Source: Bacteroidia bacterium
Lineage (GTDB): Bacteria; Bacteroidota; Ignavibacteria; SZUA-365
Direction: 5' to 3'
Assembly (NCBI GenBank): GCA_027493955.1
Contig: JAOSJT010000001.1
Coordinates: 449,131 to 513,130, forward strand
Length of the DNA stretch: 64,000 nucleotides
The translations under genes and the position numbers were made by a program. The notes below the pieces were generated by a model, which made no database searches, was not told where the DNA came from, and worked only from the letters and a program-made list of their open reading frames with translations. Positions 1 through 8,137 of the stretch are shown piece by piece. Position 1 is the stretch's first letter. Every line of letters begins with the position of its first letter.

Positions 1-802
1 AGATCACGTCCTCCTTGCAACGGTTCCCGACACTACTGACTTCGTGACATGGGAAGAGACAGCTCTGTTCCATCCGGAAATCGAATTCATACCCAACGGT
101 CCGGACACTGCCTATACCCGGGAAGCGATCCCGGATTCCGCCGCGTCCAGGACGAGCTTTTCCACGTGGAAAAAATCCCTCGCCGAATGGATTTACCGCG
201 ACTTTGAACGTACCGTCTGGCAATGTCCCGAATTGAAACTACTCTCTTCACCGCAGGAGACGGAAGGACAGTTTCGCGTACGCGTGCAACAGAGGTACCA
301 CGAACAGCGCGATACGGCGATGGAAAAACTTCGTTCGCGTTACGCACCGCGCTATGCGCGTGCACAGGAACGCATCCGTAAAGCGGAACAGCGTGTCGAT
401 CTGCAGGAGGCGCAATACCGGCAGCAGCAGGTATCAACGGCCGTTGATATCGGATCAACGCTTCTCGGAGCGCTGTTCGGGCGCCGCTCGGGTGTGTCCG
501 GTATCGCCCGTCGGGCAGCAACAGGCGTCGGGAAGGCGAGTCGTGCGATGAACGAACGCGCGGATGTCACGCGCGCACAGGAGGATTTGCGGAGCGCGCA
601 GGAAGAACTCGTCATGCTGGAGGAGCAATTCAAAGATGAGGTGGCGCTGCTGCAATCGCAATTTGCCGTGGCGCCCGCCATCGAAGCCGTTGCCATCAAG
701 CCGCGCAAAACCGATCTCTCCGTATCCGATCTCGCTCTTGCCTGGGTGCCCTGGGCGGTGCCAAAGGACCCCGGCGGAGAACCACGCATGTTACTGGAGT
801 GA
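1..802 (+). CDS. C-terminal part of a coiled-coil, possibly HerA/DUF87-type ATP-binding protein (5' end outside window)
   Basis: The reading frame is open from base 2 to the TGA at 800-802, so the start lies upstream; the internal GTG at 44 is probably not the start. The visible 266 residues hold a charged helical region rich in Arg, Glu and Gln (roughly residues 95-150 and 190-235) broken by a short hydrophobic Gly/Leu segment (STLLGALFGRR). This is the kind of tail I associate with large DUF87/HerA-like ATPases, in which the ATPase domain comes first. No Walker motif is visible in this fragment, so the ATPase assignment is inference from tail resemblance only. It converges on the next gene, with a hairpin between them. 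Confidence 0.5.
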   Translation, partial: DHVLLATVPDTTDFVTWEETALFHPEIEFIPNGPDTAYTREAIPDSAASRTSFSTWKKSLAEWIYRDFERTVWQCPELKLLSSPQETEGQFRVRVQQRYHEQRDTAMEKLRSRYAPRYARAQERIRKAEQRVDLQEAQYRQQQVSTAVDIGSTLLGALFGRRSGVSGIARRAATGVGKASRAMNERADVTRAQEDLRSAQEELVMLEEQFKDEVALLQSQFAVAPAIEAVAIKPRKTDLSVSDLALAWVPWAVPKDPGGEPRMLLE

Positions 803-869
803 AATCGCGGCGCATCGAAGGCGAGGGAACGCGACGGGCGCGTAGGTCTGTCGGTCGAATTGCCTGGCG

Positions 870-909
870 ATGAAAAAAAGTAAGGGGATGCGTGTTGTTC
901 GCATCCCCT
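870..909 (-). terminator. rho-independent terminator of the Omp28/T9SS gene
   Basis: A perfect 10 bp stem, AGGGGATGCG (883-892) with CGCATCCCCT (900-909), has a 7-base loop. Read on the minus strand it follows the stop of the 941-3010 gene by about 30 bases and is followed by a T-rich run (TTACTTTTTTTC). On the plus strand no T run follows, so it serves mainly the minus-strand gene. Confidence 0.75.
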
Positions 910-940
910 GTCTGTGTTGGGAGTACTGCCGTACCGGTGC

Positions 941-3010
941 TTAACGTGCCACCAGTATATGACGTTGCAGCGTCTGTCCGCCTTCGCTGAGACGGATGAG
1001 ATACGGTCCGTTTGCCAGTCGGGAGACAGGGATGTTGAGGTTCGAAGTTCCGGCAGATATCTGCGTCGGAGGATGTGCATACACGCATCTGCCCAGCATA
1101 TCGAACACGTCCAGACGCAGCAGTCCTGGTTTGCCGCTGCCGACCTCGATCTGCACCACCTGGTCAGCCGGTTGCGGATGTATACTCCGCATAGTGACAT
1201 CCGGTGTATGCACAGCTTCCACAGCCAGAGGCCGAAGATGTGCCATACCCGCGTTCAGGACCTCGCGGTCAGTTACATCTTCGCTGTGCGTGGTAATGAA
1301 TGCCACGACGCTCAGATTCTCCTCTATACCCTCGGCATCGTAGTCGAAGTGGTAGAGCGCCTCCCATTCGGAGGATGCCGCCGGGGCATCGGGCAGAATG
1401 CTCTCATCGCCCCAACTCCCCGTCGCGGACGCACGCAGTACGTGCCGATGCTCGAAATCAGGAACGGGATTGGGGAGGGAATAGAAGGGATGGTTTCGGT
1501 ATGTCGTATTTCCGCTGAAATAATTTGCCTGGTTCCATCCGCTGCCACTCCCCGTGAGTTTGTCGTGAACCAACCAGCAATGCACACGGTAATCCGCGGG
1601 AGGAGCATAATCACTGAACGTCAGAACCACTCTGGCAGTGATTCTTTTCCTCGCTGCGTCGTAGCTGCTCGTCACATTCACCGACAGGGGAGTGTAGGTC
1701 TGGCGTCGGTCTCCGGTGCGAAGCACCCAGGCTTCATTGCCCCGCGAAATCGCTACTCCTTTCTCACCTTCGAATTTTACCCGATCGATCATGGCTGTCG
1801 GATACGCAGGTGTGAATGCCTGCGCTATGGCCGATCCGGCGGGAATGATCATCGCATCGTTGCCACCCGCATGAATGGCGACCGCGATGGCGTCGGGATA
1901 CGCATCGCGAACACGTTCAACTTGCAGCATGCCGTCCGGGCACCAGCCGCACCATGCACCGGTGAATTCCTCGACAAGCACACGCTTCGGAGAAGTGATA
2001 CCCAGTATCGTGAAAATCGTGGTGCTCAACGTGTTATTCTCCGCGACTTCGTCGTCACCGCCGTTGATGTCGAATATTCTGCATGTCAGTATGTACTCGC
2101 TTCCCGCTGCGTCGGGTGTCCATCGTACGGGATGCACGAATGCGTGCGTCTGATTCGATCGCAGAGTCAGATTGTCGACATCCAGCACCTGCTCCCCGGA
2201 CCCGTTGATACTGTACCCCACGCGGAAAGAGGTTATTGTTTCCGAACCGCTGTTGCGCACAGTTCCGGTGACGCTTACCGATTCCGTGTGACGTATCACC
2301 GCGGGAACGTCGAGCGTTTCGAGCGCGGCATCCAGCGCACTTTGCGACCAAGTGAAAATCGTCCGGATGTCATCGTTCGGGTCCGCAGTCAGGGAAGGGT
2401 ACTCGAGATCAGGGCTGTCGCCGGCCAGAGTCAGCACGCTACCGTCAGCATTGATGGCTCCCATCGTACCCGACATATTCCGCGATGGCTTGCCCGCGAT
2501 CTGCACGATTTCGAAGCCGCCTTTTTCATACAGAACCAGGGCGAAACTCACATTGTGTACCGACCACGAAGAGCCCTTCGGAACAGCGCTCACCCACATA
2601 ATGATATGTCTGCGATCCGGTGCAACACCCGTCGTCTTTGTGCGAACTTCGTTGGACCATATCGAGTGACCGCCCTCGAGGAAGAGGTCATCCCAGAAGG
2701 CGAAGATAGCGTTATGCACGTTTCCCGCGGCATTATCGGGATCGCTGACGGTAGCGGACGGATCAAATGTGATGTACCCATTGTCACTGATGAAATAGCC
2801 ATTGACGCTGGTATCACCAAACATCCAGGAGAAAGGGAGGGTTTGCCATCCTGTCAATACGTCATCCATTGGCCCTGACCCAATCAGGGCGCATCCGTTA
2901 CGGAAGTCACTCATATCCTCTTGCGGACCGGTTGTCGAAGTATAGGTCCAGGTTTGCGCGAGGAGCGGGGAAGTACAGACGATGAGCAAAGCGGTAAGCA
3001 GTGATTTCAT
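941..3010 (-). CDS. secreted Omp28/thioredoxin-like protein with T9SS type A sorting domain
   Basis: The ATG at 3008-3010 is chosen because GGAG lies about 9 bases upstream and a signal peptide follows (MKSLLTALLIVCTSPLLAQ); an in-frame start 27 bases earlier adds nine non-signal residues. The 689-residue protein has an N-terminal beta-rich region, a CARDB-like segment (about 225-330) and an Omp28-type thioredoxin-like domain with EEFTGAWCGWCPDG (Cys 354 and 357). It ends in a typical T9SS sorting tail (VFDMLGRCVYA ... GPYLIRLSEGGQTLQRHILVAR). Predicted destination is the outer surface or medium. The CGWC pair suggests a redox or structural role, but no substrate can be inferred. It is monocistronic, with its own terminator. 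Confidence 0.85.
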   Translation of the reverse strand: MKSLLTALLIVCTSPLLAQTWTYTSTTGPQEDMSDFRNGCALIGSGPMDDVLTGWQTLPFSWMFGDTSVNGYFISDNGYITFDPSATVSDPDNAAGNVHNAIFAFWDDLFLEGGHSIWSNEVRTKTTGVAPDRRHIIMWVSAVPKGSSWSVHNVSFALVLYEKGGFEIVQIAGKPSRNMSGTMGAINADGSVLTLAGDSPDLEYPSLTADPNDDIRTIFTWSQSALDAALETLDVPAVIRHTESVSVTGTVRNSGSETITSFRVGYSINGSGEQVLDVDNLTLRSNQTHAFVHPVRWTPDAAGSEYILTCRIFDINGGDDEVAENNTLSTTIFTILGITSPKRVLVEEFTGAWCGWCPDGMLQVERVRDAYPDAIAVAIHAGGNDAMIIPAGSAIAQAFTPAYPTAMIDRVKFEGEKGVAISRGNEAWVLRTGDRRQTYTPLSVNVTSSYDAARKRITARVVLTFSDYAPPADYRVHCWLVHDKLTGSGSGWNQANYFSGNTTYRNHPFYSLPNPVPDFEHRHVLRASATGSWGDESILPDAPAASSEWEALYHFDYDAEGIEENLSVVAFITTHSEDVTDREVLNAGMAHLRPLAVEAVHTPDVTMRSIHPQPADQVVQIEVGSGKPGLLRLDVFDMLGRCVYAHPPTQISAGTSNLNIPVSRLANGPYLIRLSEGGQTLQRHILVAR

Positions 3011-3224
3011 GCGCAAGACTCCGATATTGCAAAACAAATCAATAAAGATTGACAGTCGTATTCACTGTGAGGTTACTCACGCGACAGTTCATTCGGAGCG
3101 CAATGCCTGCGCCTCTGGGGAAGCGGGCTGTGGATCGCTTGCATTTGATGTCACGCGAGGGAGAGACCGGTGTGCAGCGATGACAGTGTCTCCGAAAATC
3201 GACAGGGGAGAAAATCCGGTGGAA

Positions 3225-3254
3225 AACGCAAGCGGAGGGCATCACCCTCCGCTT
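3225..3254 (-). terminator. terminator of the gatE-gatD operon
   Basis: A perfect 10 bp stem, AAGCGGAGGG (3230-3239) and CCCTCCGCTT (3245-3254), has a 5-base loop. On the minus strand it lies about 65 bases past the gatD stop and is followed by GCGTTTT. The rest of the 3011-3320 gap shows no gene; its left end carries the Shine-Dalgarno of the Omp28 gene. Confidence 0.6.
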
Positions 3255-3320
3255 CGCGAAAACATAATCCGAGCCCTTTTTCTGCCCTTTCAGTCTTTTC
3301 AGTGGTGTATCCTGCGGAGG

Positions 3321-4709
3321 TCAACGATGAATTTCGCTGACGAACTCATCCACCTCGGGAATGCCCCCCTGGAAAATGAGATAGCCATTGTAGGGCTCTC
3401 GCGTCGTTGTTTCACGATTGATGGGCGTGAGCATAATGCGCTTGACTTCTTCGGGATCTTCGCTTTGCCCCATGGCCCAACCAAGTTTGATATAGGCCGA
3501 TTCGGGCAGCATGTTCTCCAAAGGAATCACGCCGAGTTCCATCATTTCGCGACCCGTTTCGTACACGTACATCTGCACATAGCCCCACAGTGTCTGCACT
3601 GTCATGTACACGGCGACACCGGCATCCTGCGCGCGTTTGAGAGCGGGGTACAGCGGTTTGTTGACGTGACCGAGGCCGGTACCGGCGATGATGATACCCC
3701 GATAGCCGTTTTCGACCATCGAGTCGATCATGTCGGCCTTCATGTTCGGATAGTAATACACGATGCCGATGCGATCATCAAAGACGGCGCGGACATCCAC
3801 GTTCCTGTCCTGGCGTCGAGGATTGTAATCGTTGCGCAAATATTTGAAACCGTCACGATTGACGATGGCCAGCGGAATATCGCCGATGGTACGGAAGGTC
3901 GAGCGATAGGACGAGTGCATTTTCCGGACGCGGGTGCCGCAGTGGAGAAGGCCGTAGTCATCGGAGGTCGGTCCGAACATGCAGACCATGACCTCGGCGA
4001 TATCGCAGTCCGCGGCGGTCTTGACGCTATGCATCAGATTCAACGCCGCGTCGGATGACGGGCGGTCGCTGGAGCGCTGCGATCCGACCATCACAATCGG
4101 GACGGGGGAGTTCTGGACCATGTACGACAATGCCGCAGACGTGTGGTGCATGGTGTCCGTACCATGCCCGATAACGATGCCGCGGACGCCTTTCTCAATT
4201 TCCTCGCCGATCTTTTCCGCGAGAATCATGTACTGTTCCGGGCCCATGTTTTCACTGAAGACACCGAAGAGTTTCGTCGTTTCCAGATTGCAGATATCCG
4301 CGAGTTCCGGAACGGAACCGTACAGCTCGCCGGGCGTGAAGGCGGGGATAACCGCGCCGGTACGATAATCCAGTCTGCTCGCGATAGTTCCTCCTGTACC
4401 GAGCAGAACCACTCGAGGCTTCTTGGGATCATACGGGAAGGCCTTTTCCGGAATCTTGTACACCGCTTCTTTGTAGCCGATTTCCTTTCCGGCAATAATT
4501 CTATCCGCCCGGATACCGACGTTGTAGCCGGTCTTCATCTTGATCACGATGTGATCACCGTCAGCAGTTTCGGAGCGCGGCAAAATGATGCCCTCAAAGG
4601 AATCGTCTTCCGTGGTCAGAACTGCGTCGCTCCAGACGCGCACACCGAATTGTTTCAGCGCTTCGAGTGCGGCGCCCTTGTACCCTTTGTATGTATCGTT
4701 GCTGCTCAT
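3321..4709 (-). CDS. gatD: glutamyl-tRNA(Gln) amidotransferase subunit D (archaeal-type GatD)
   Basis: In the archaeal GatDE heterodimer, GatD is the glutaminase/asparaginase-like subunit that releases ammonia to convert Glu-tRNA(Gln) to Gln-tRNA(Gln) in the cytosol. This 462-residue protein has the GatD layout: an N-terminal SH3-like domain (about 20-75, VRVWSDAVLTTEDDSFEG) ahead of a type I asparaginase domain. The catalytic Thr/Thr-Asp/Lys set of the family is visible: T108 in GTGGTIAS, T184-D185 in GHGTDTMHHT and K263 in CGTRVRKMH. The N-terminal domain argues against a plain L-asparaginase. It overlaps gatE by 4 bases (ATGA), giving one operon. GatD is regarded as archaeal; its presence between a T9SS gene and ridA is the odd point. 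Confidence 0.9.
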   Translation of the reverse strand: MSSNDTYKGYKGAALEALKQFGVRVWSDAVLTTEDDSFEGIILPRSETADGDHIVIKMKTGYNVGIRADRIIAGKEIGYKEAVYKIPEKAFPYDPKKPRVVLLGTGGTIASRLDYRTGAVIPAFTPGELYGSVPELADICNLETTKLFGVFSENMGPEQYMILAEKIGEEIEKGVRGIVIGHGTDTMHHTSAALSYMVQNSPVPIVMVGSQRSSDRPSSDAALNLMHSVKTAADCDIAEVMVCMFGPTSDDYGLLHCGTRVRKMHSSYRSTFRTIGDIPLAIVNRDGFKYLRNDYNPRRQDRNVDVRAVFDDRIGIVYYYPNMKADMIDSMVENGYRGIIIAGTGLGHVNKPLYPALKRAQDAGVAVYMTVQTLWGYVQMYVYETGREMMELGVIPLENMLPESAYIKLGWAMGQSEDPEEVKRIMLTPINRETTTREPYNGYLIFQGGIPEVDEFVSEIHR

Positions 4710-6631
4710 GCTGTGCGCTCCTCTTCAAAATATTTCCGAACGGCGTTGGCGACTTCTGCGCCCGGAATGCGTCCGCGCACCTCGTTCATCACGAGGTCGA
4801 GCGTGAGATTCTCTATGTTCTTCTCATCGTGGACGCCGTCGAGAACGATACGCAGTTTCGCATCATGGATGATGTCGTGCAGGTCATCGGGTTGCAGACG
4901 CGGCTTGAGTGTGTCGGAAGACCAGCCGCCATTGAGCGATGCCCGCATCGCGGCGGAAAGGCCGTCGAACGTCATGCGACCTTCCTGGATGGCGGAAAAC
5001 ATAGATCGCAACGTATCGTGATTCCAACTCGTGTAGGCATGCCCTTTACGGTAGAGCCGTCGGGGTATGCGCCATAATGCCACCGCGGCCTGCATCGGAG
5101 TGAAGCCGAATTGTCCGACCGCCTCGTCGTAGAGCGGGGCCAGCGCGGAGTACGCCAAACCATCCACTGCATCGGAAGGTACGCCGTCTGCGATGAAGCG
5201 ACTCCTCCGCTCCCAATACTGCACTGGCATTCCCGCACGAATACGTTCGACGCGCTCAGGCGTGATGCGGAGCGGGGGCAGGTCCGTGTCCGGATACATA
5301 CGCTGCGGACCGGGGAGTATGCGCTCAAAGCCCGTCGTCCCGTCCCGCAACGCTTGCCGGGTCTCCGAAGGAATGCCGATAGTGACTTCCTTGGCACGAA
5401 TGGCAATTTCCTTGACAGCGGTATCCACGTCGGAGGCATCGCCCCAGACGAGCACCACCACATCGGAGGATGTGGCGCCAAGCGCAGCCTTGCACTCTTT
5501 CCATTCGGCGCCGGAGAGTGTTTCACCGGGGCTGTCGGAGTGGATGATGTTCGGGAGAACGGTCAGGCAGGCGATGACGCGAACGCGGTCAGCGATCTCC
5601 CGCGCGAAGGTGGTGCCGTCCTGGGTTTCCCAGCGCAGCAGCCCCGCCCAGCCCGGCAGACGCACGGCTGCGATTTGATGTCCTTTACGGACCGCATTTT
5701 CAATGGGGGTGAATCGAGTGCGCTTGAGAATGCGCGTCACATCCGCAGAGGAATGCGTGAACGTTTCGGTGGTGATGCCGCGGGTAATAAGCTCCTCGCG
5801 AAGGCGCAGGAGATTCCACTGCCGTTGCGCTTCATTGTAGGTAAGCAGTGGCATCAGGCCGATACGCGGTACACCCTTGATTTCGATGCGTGTCCCGCCG
5901 CTGACGCTGACATTCGTATCGGCGCGCGTCGCGCCGATTCCCCGGCGGACATGCCCGGTGGTACGCATCATTTTCCTGAGAATCTGGGCGACATCCGCCA
6001 CTTCCTGCGGTGTGCGCATATCGGGTCCGGTCACGAGCTCGATGAGCGGCATACCCAGTCGATCAGTATTGTACGTTCGTCTGTGGCCGACATCGCTTAT
6101 TTCCCTGCACGAATCCTCCTCCAAACCGAGCTGAATGATCTCGATGTTTCTTTCCCTGTAGGGCACGGAACCGTTGATGCCGCAAATGGCCGTTCGTTGA
6201 AAGCCGGTGGGAATGCTGCCATCGAGATATTGCTTTCTTGCGATGTGCAGTTCGTCCACCAGCGTCAATCCCGCAAGCATGGAGATTTCGAGAGCGAAAT
6301 CGAGCGCTTCCGGATCCACCATGAACGGAGGAGTGTCGTCCATTTCGTAGGTGCAGACGGTTTCGCGATTGACGCGGTAAATAATTTCCTTGCGGGTCTT
6401 GAACTCCATCAAGGCCGTACCGTCGTACTCACCGAGTTCCGAAAGCGTCGGGCGCATGTGACGGAGAATCTCCGCATGAAATTCCTTGCTGTAACGTCCG
6501 GCCGGGCAGCGGCAGAACAGTTTACTGGTGGTCAGCAATTGCTGATGCACTTCCAGTCCGGATCTGAACCCGACAGTGGCATAGTCCTCGGGTGTCATTT
6601 CCTCGAACGGCTTGAATCTGAAATCGTACAT
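4706..6631 (-). CDS. gatE: glutamyl-tRNA(Gln) amidotransferase subunit E (archaeal-type GatE)
   Basis: GatE is the tRNA-binding kinase and transamidase subunit: it phosphorylates Glu-tRNA(Gln) and uses ammonia from GatD. The 641 residues match the usual GatE length of about 620-640, well above GatB (about 480). Visible GatB/E motifs include GLEVHQQLLTTSKLFCRCP (about 26-44), GLEEDSCREI, YNTDRLGMPLIELVTGPD and GATRADTNVSVSGG. A mid-protein insertion (about 300-425) fits the AspRS-like GAD domain that separates GatE from GatB, and PDTDLPPLRI marks re-entry into the catalytic part. The C-terminal helical YqeY/tail domain is intact. It is first in the operon with gatD and no gatC is next to it. 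A sigma70-like promoter candidate lies about 60 bases upstream. Confidence 0.9.
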   Translation of the reverse strand: MYDFRFKPFEEMTPEDYATVGFRSGLEVHQQLLTTSKLFCRCPAGRYSKEFHAEILRHMRPTLSELGEYDGTALMEFKTRKEIIYRVNRETVCTYEMDDTPPFMVDPEALDFALEISMLAGLTLVDELHIARKQYLDGSIPTGFQRTAICGINGSVPYRERNIEIIQLGLEEDSCREISDVGHRRTYNTDRLGMPLIELVTGPDMRTPQEVADVAQILRKMMRTTGHVRRGIGATRADTNVSVSGGTRIEIKGVPRIGLMPLLTYNEAQRQWNLLRLREELITRGITTETFTHSSADVTRILKRTRFTPIENAVRKGHQIAAVRLPGWAGLLRWETQDGTTFAREIADRVRVIACLTVLPNIIHSDSPGETLSGAEWKECKAALGATSSDVVVLVWGDASDVDTAVKEIAIRAKEVTIGIPSETRQALRDGTTGFERILPGPQRMYPDTDLPPLRITPERVERIRAGMPVQYWERRSRFIADGVPSDAVDGLAYSALAPLYDEAVGQFGFTPMQAAVALWRIPRRLYRKGHAYTSWNHDTLRSMFSAIQEGRMTFDGLSAAMRASLNGGWSSDTLKPRLQPDDLHDIIHDAKLRIVLDGVHDEKNIENLTLDLVMNEVRGRIPGAEVANAVRKYFEEERTA

Positions 6632-6692
6632 TTGGAAATACAGAGCTGGTAAGAAAAAAACCGGAAGTCCCGGAGGTCGGTGGTATCACAGT

Positions 6693-6721
6693 AATTTAAG
6701 ACTGTCGTGTACGGGAACCAA
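6693..6721 (-). promoter_or_regulatory. candidate promoter for gatE-gatD
   Basis: On the minus strand, TTGGTT (6716-6721) and TAAATT (6693-6698) are separated by exactly 17 bases, about 62 bases upstream of the gatE ATG. This resembles a sigma70-type promoter. It is a consensus match only. Confidence 0.4.
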
Positions 6722-6752
6722 ATCGAATAGCCCGATTCGGCCCCGCGCTTTT

Positions 6753-6781
6753 TTGGGCGTCTTGCGGAAATTCGGTAGAAT
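6753..6781 (+). promoter_or_regulatory. candidate promoter for ridA
   Basis: TTGGGC (6753-6758), a 17-base spacer and TAGAAT (6776-6781) lie 30 bases before the ridA ATG. The start would be near 6788. Consensus match only. Confidence 0.4.
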
Positions 6782-6810
6782 GTCGGTGGAGAGTTGAAAC
6801 TGAGGTTATC

Positions 6811-7200
6811 ATGAAAACGCGAAAAACTATCAAGAGTCCTACCGCCTGGGAAGATCGTCTCGGGTATTCCCGTGCCGTTCGTGTCGGAAATATGGTGTTC
6901 GTTGCCGGAACAACAGCCGTGAACGAATACGGCGAGGTCGTCGGCCGTGCTGACTCCTACGAACAGGCACGCTACGCCTTCGAAAAAATCGAACGCGCGC
7001 TCAAGGAGGCCGGCGCCGAACTCAAACATGTCGTACGGACACGCATGTATTTGTCGGACATCCGCTGCTGGGAATCCGTCGGCAAAGCGCATGCAGAACT
7101 GTTCGCCGATATCCGGCCGGCCGCGACCATGGTGGAGGTCAACCACCTCATCCATCCGGATCTTATGGTCGAAATCGAAGTCGAAGCCGTTATCCCCTGA
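6811..7200 (+). CDS. ridA: RidA/YjgF/UK114 family protein (enamine/imine deaminase)
   Basis: A 129-residue protein of the usual RidA length. The family forms trimers that hydrolyse reactive enamine/imine intermediates released by PLP enzymes. Visible features are the N-terminal WEDRLGYSRAVRVGNMVFVAGT strand region, the loop NEYGEVVGRADSYEQARYAFEKIERALKEAG and C-terminal TMVEVNHLIHPDLMVEIEVEAV. The family Arg that binds the carboxylate lies in VRTRMYLSDI (about residue 74-84), although the downstream residues differ from canonical RidA, so this may be a Rid subfamily member. The start is supported by GAGG 5 bases upstream. It is divergent from gatE, and mlaF follows 38 bases later on the same strand. 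Confidence 0.85.
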   Translation: MKTRKTIKSPTAWEDRLGYSRAVRVGNMVFVAGTTAVNEYGEVVGRADSYEQARYAFEKIERALKEAGAELKHVVRTRMYLSDIRCWESVGKAHAELFADIRPAATMVEVNHLIHPDLMVEIEVEAVIP

Positions 7201-7238
7201 CGAAGCCACGCTATTCCGAAGACGGGAACTCACGGAGT

Positions 7239-7979
7239 ATGATCGAGATCAGAGGGCTGCGAAAAACCTTCGGAGACGGACAGCCCGTTCTTCAGGGAAT
7301 CGATCTCACTATTCAGACCGGAGAAACCATCGCTATCGTCGGTCAAAGCGGTTGTGGAAAAAGTGTTCTCCTGAAACATATCATCGGCCTGTTGCAACCG
7401 GATGACGGGGAGGTGATCGTCGATGGCCACAATGTGCATACCCTCGACGAGGGAGCTCTCTACCAGCTCCGCGCCCGCTTCGGATTTCTCTTCCAGGGTG
7501 CGGCGCTATTTGATTCCATGACGGTGATGGAAAATGTTGCGCTCGGTCTTGTGGAAAATCGCCAGCTCGGGGAGAACGAAATCCGCCGCATCGTCGCCGA
7601 AAAACTCGCCATGGTCGGGCTCCCGGGTATCGAACAGAAAAAACCCTCTGAACTGTCGGGCGGAATGCGCAAACGCGTCGGTCTCGCCCGCGCGCTCGCA
7701 ACAAATCCGGACTACCTCCTCTACGACGAGCCCACCACCGGCCTCGATCCCGTGATGTCGAATCAAATCGATGCGCTGATCGCCAATATCACCAGACAAC
7801 TCAACGCCACATCCATCGTGGTGACGCATGACATGTTCAGCGTCTATACCATCGTGCACCGCGTTGCCATGATACATGACGGCCGCATCTACTTCACCGG
7901 CACCCCCGACGAATTCAGAAGCACCGGAGACCCGGTGATCAACGATTTCATCGAGCGCTTTTTACCCGCCACAGGATAA
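7239..7979 (+). CDS. mlaF: ABC transporter ATP-binding protein, MlaF-type (MCE/phospholipid transport)
   Basis: The 246 residues carry all ABC motifs: Walker A GQSGCGKS (35-42), Q-loop in FLFQGAALFDSMTV, signature LSGGMRKRVGLARAL and Walker B YLLYDEPTTGLDP followed by the switch His in VVTHD. The phrase FGFLFQGAALFDSMTVMENV and the overall length are characteristic of MlaF/Ttg2A/Mkl ATPases, which power MlaE-MCE lipid transporters between outer and inner membranes. What is missing is the company: no MlaE permease or MCE-domain protein is adjacent, as ridA precedes and a helicase follows. The permease must be elsewhere, or this ATPase serves another importer. Confidence 0.8.
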   Translation: MIEIRGLRKTFGDGQPVLQGIDLTIQTGETIAIVGQSGCGKSVLLKHIIGLLQPDDGEVIVDGHNVHTLDEGALYQLRARFGFLFQGAALFDSMTVMENVALGLVENRQLGENEIRRIVAEKLAMVGLPGIEQKKPSELSGGMRKRVGLARALATNPDYLLYDEPTTGLDPVMSNQIDALIANITRQLNATSIVVTHDMFSVYTIVHRVAMIHDGRIYFTGTPDEFRSTGDPVINDFIERFLPATG

Positions 7980-8137
7980 CCGCGAAAAGACGAGGGCAGA
8001 GCGGGGGAGTGTCCGTCAATTCGGATTGACGAACGCAGACCGCGGGAGCGGGGCGGCGGATGCTGAACATTTCTTCTGTATCATTGCAGTATGATCGCTG
8101 CGCTCTACATCGTGTCCACACTCGTTTCGGCGTGCGC

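Noticed and set aside
914-2878. 654-codon plus-strand open frame
   Set aside because: It is the antisense shadow of the T9SS Omp28-like gene, which has a signal peptide, Shine-Dalgarno, terminator and recognisable domains.
3321-4709. Plain type I L-asparaginase instead of GatD
   Set aside because: The SH3-like N-terminal domain, the length of 462 residues and the overlap with gatE fit GatD; asparaginases of this type are about 330 residues.
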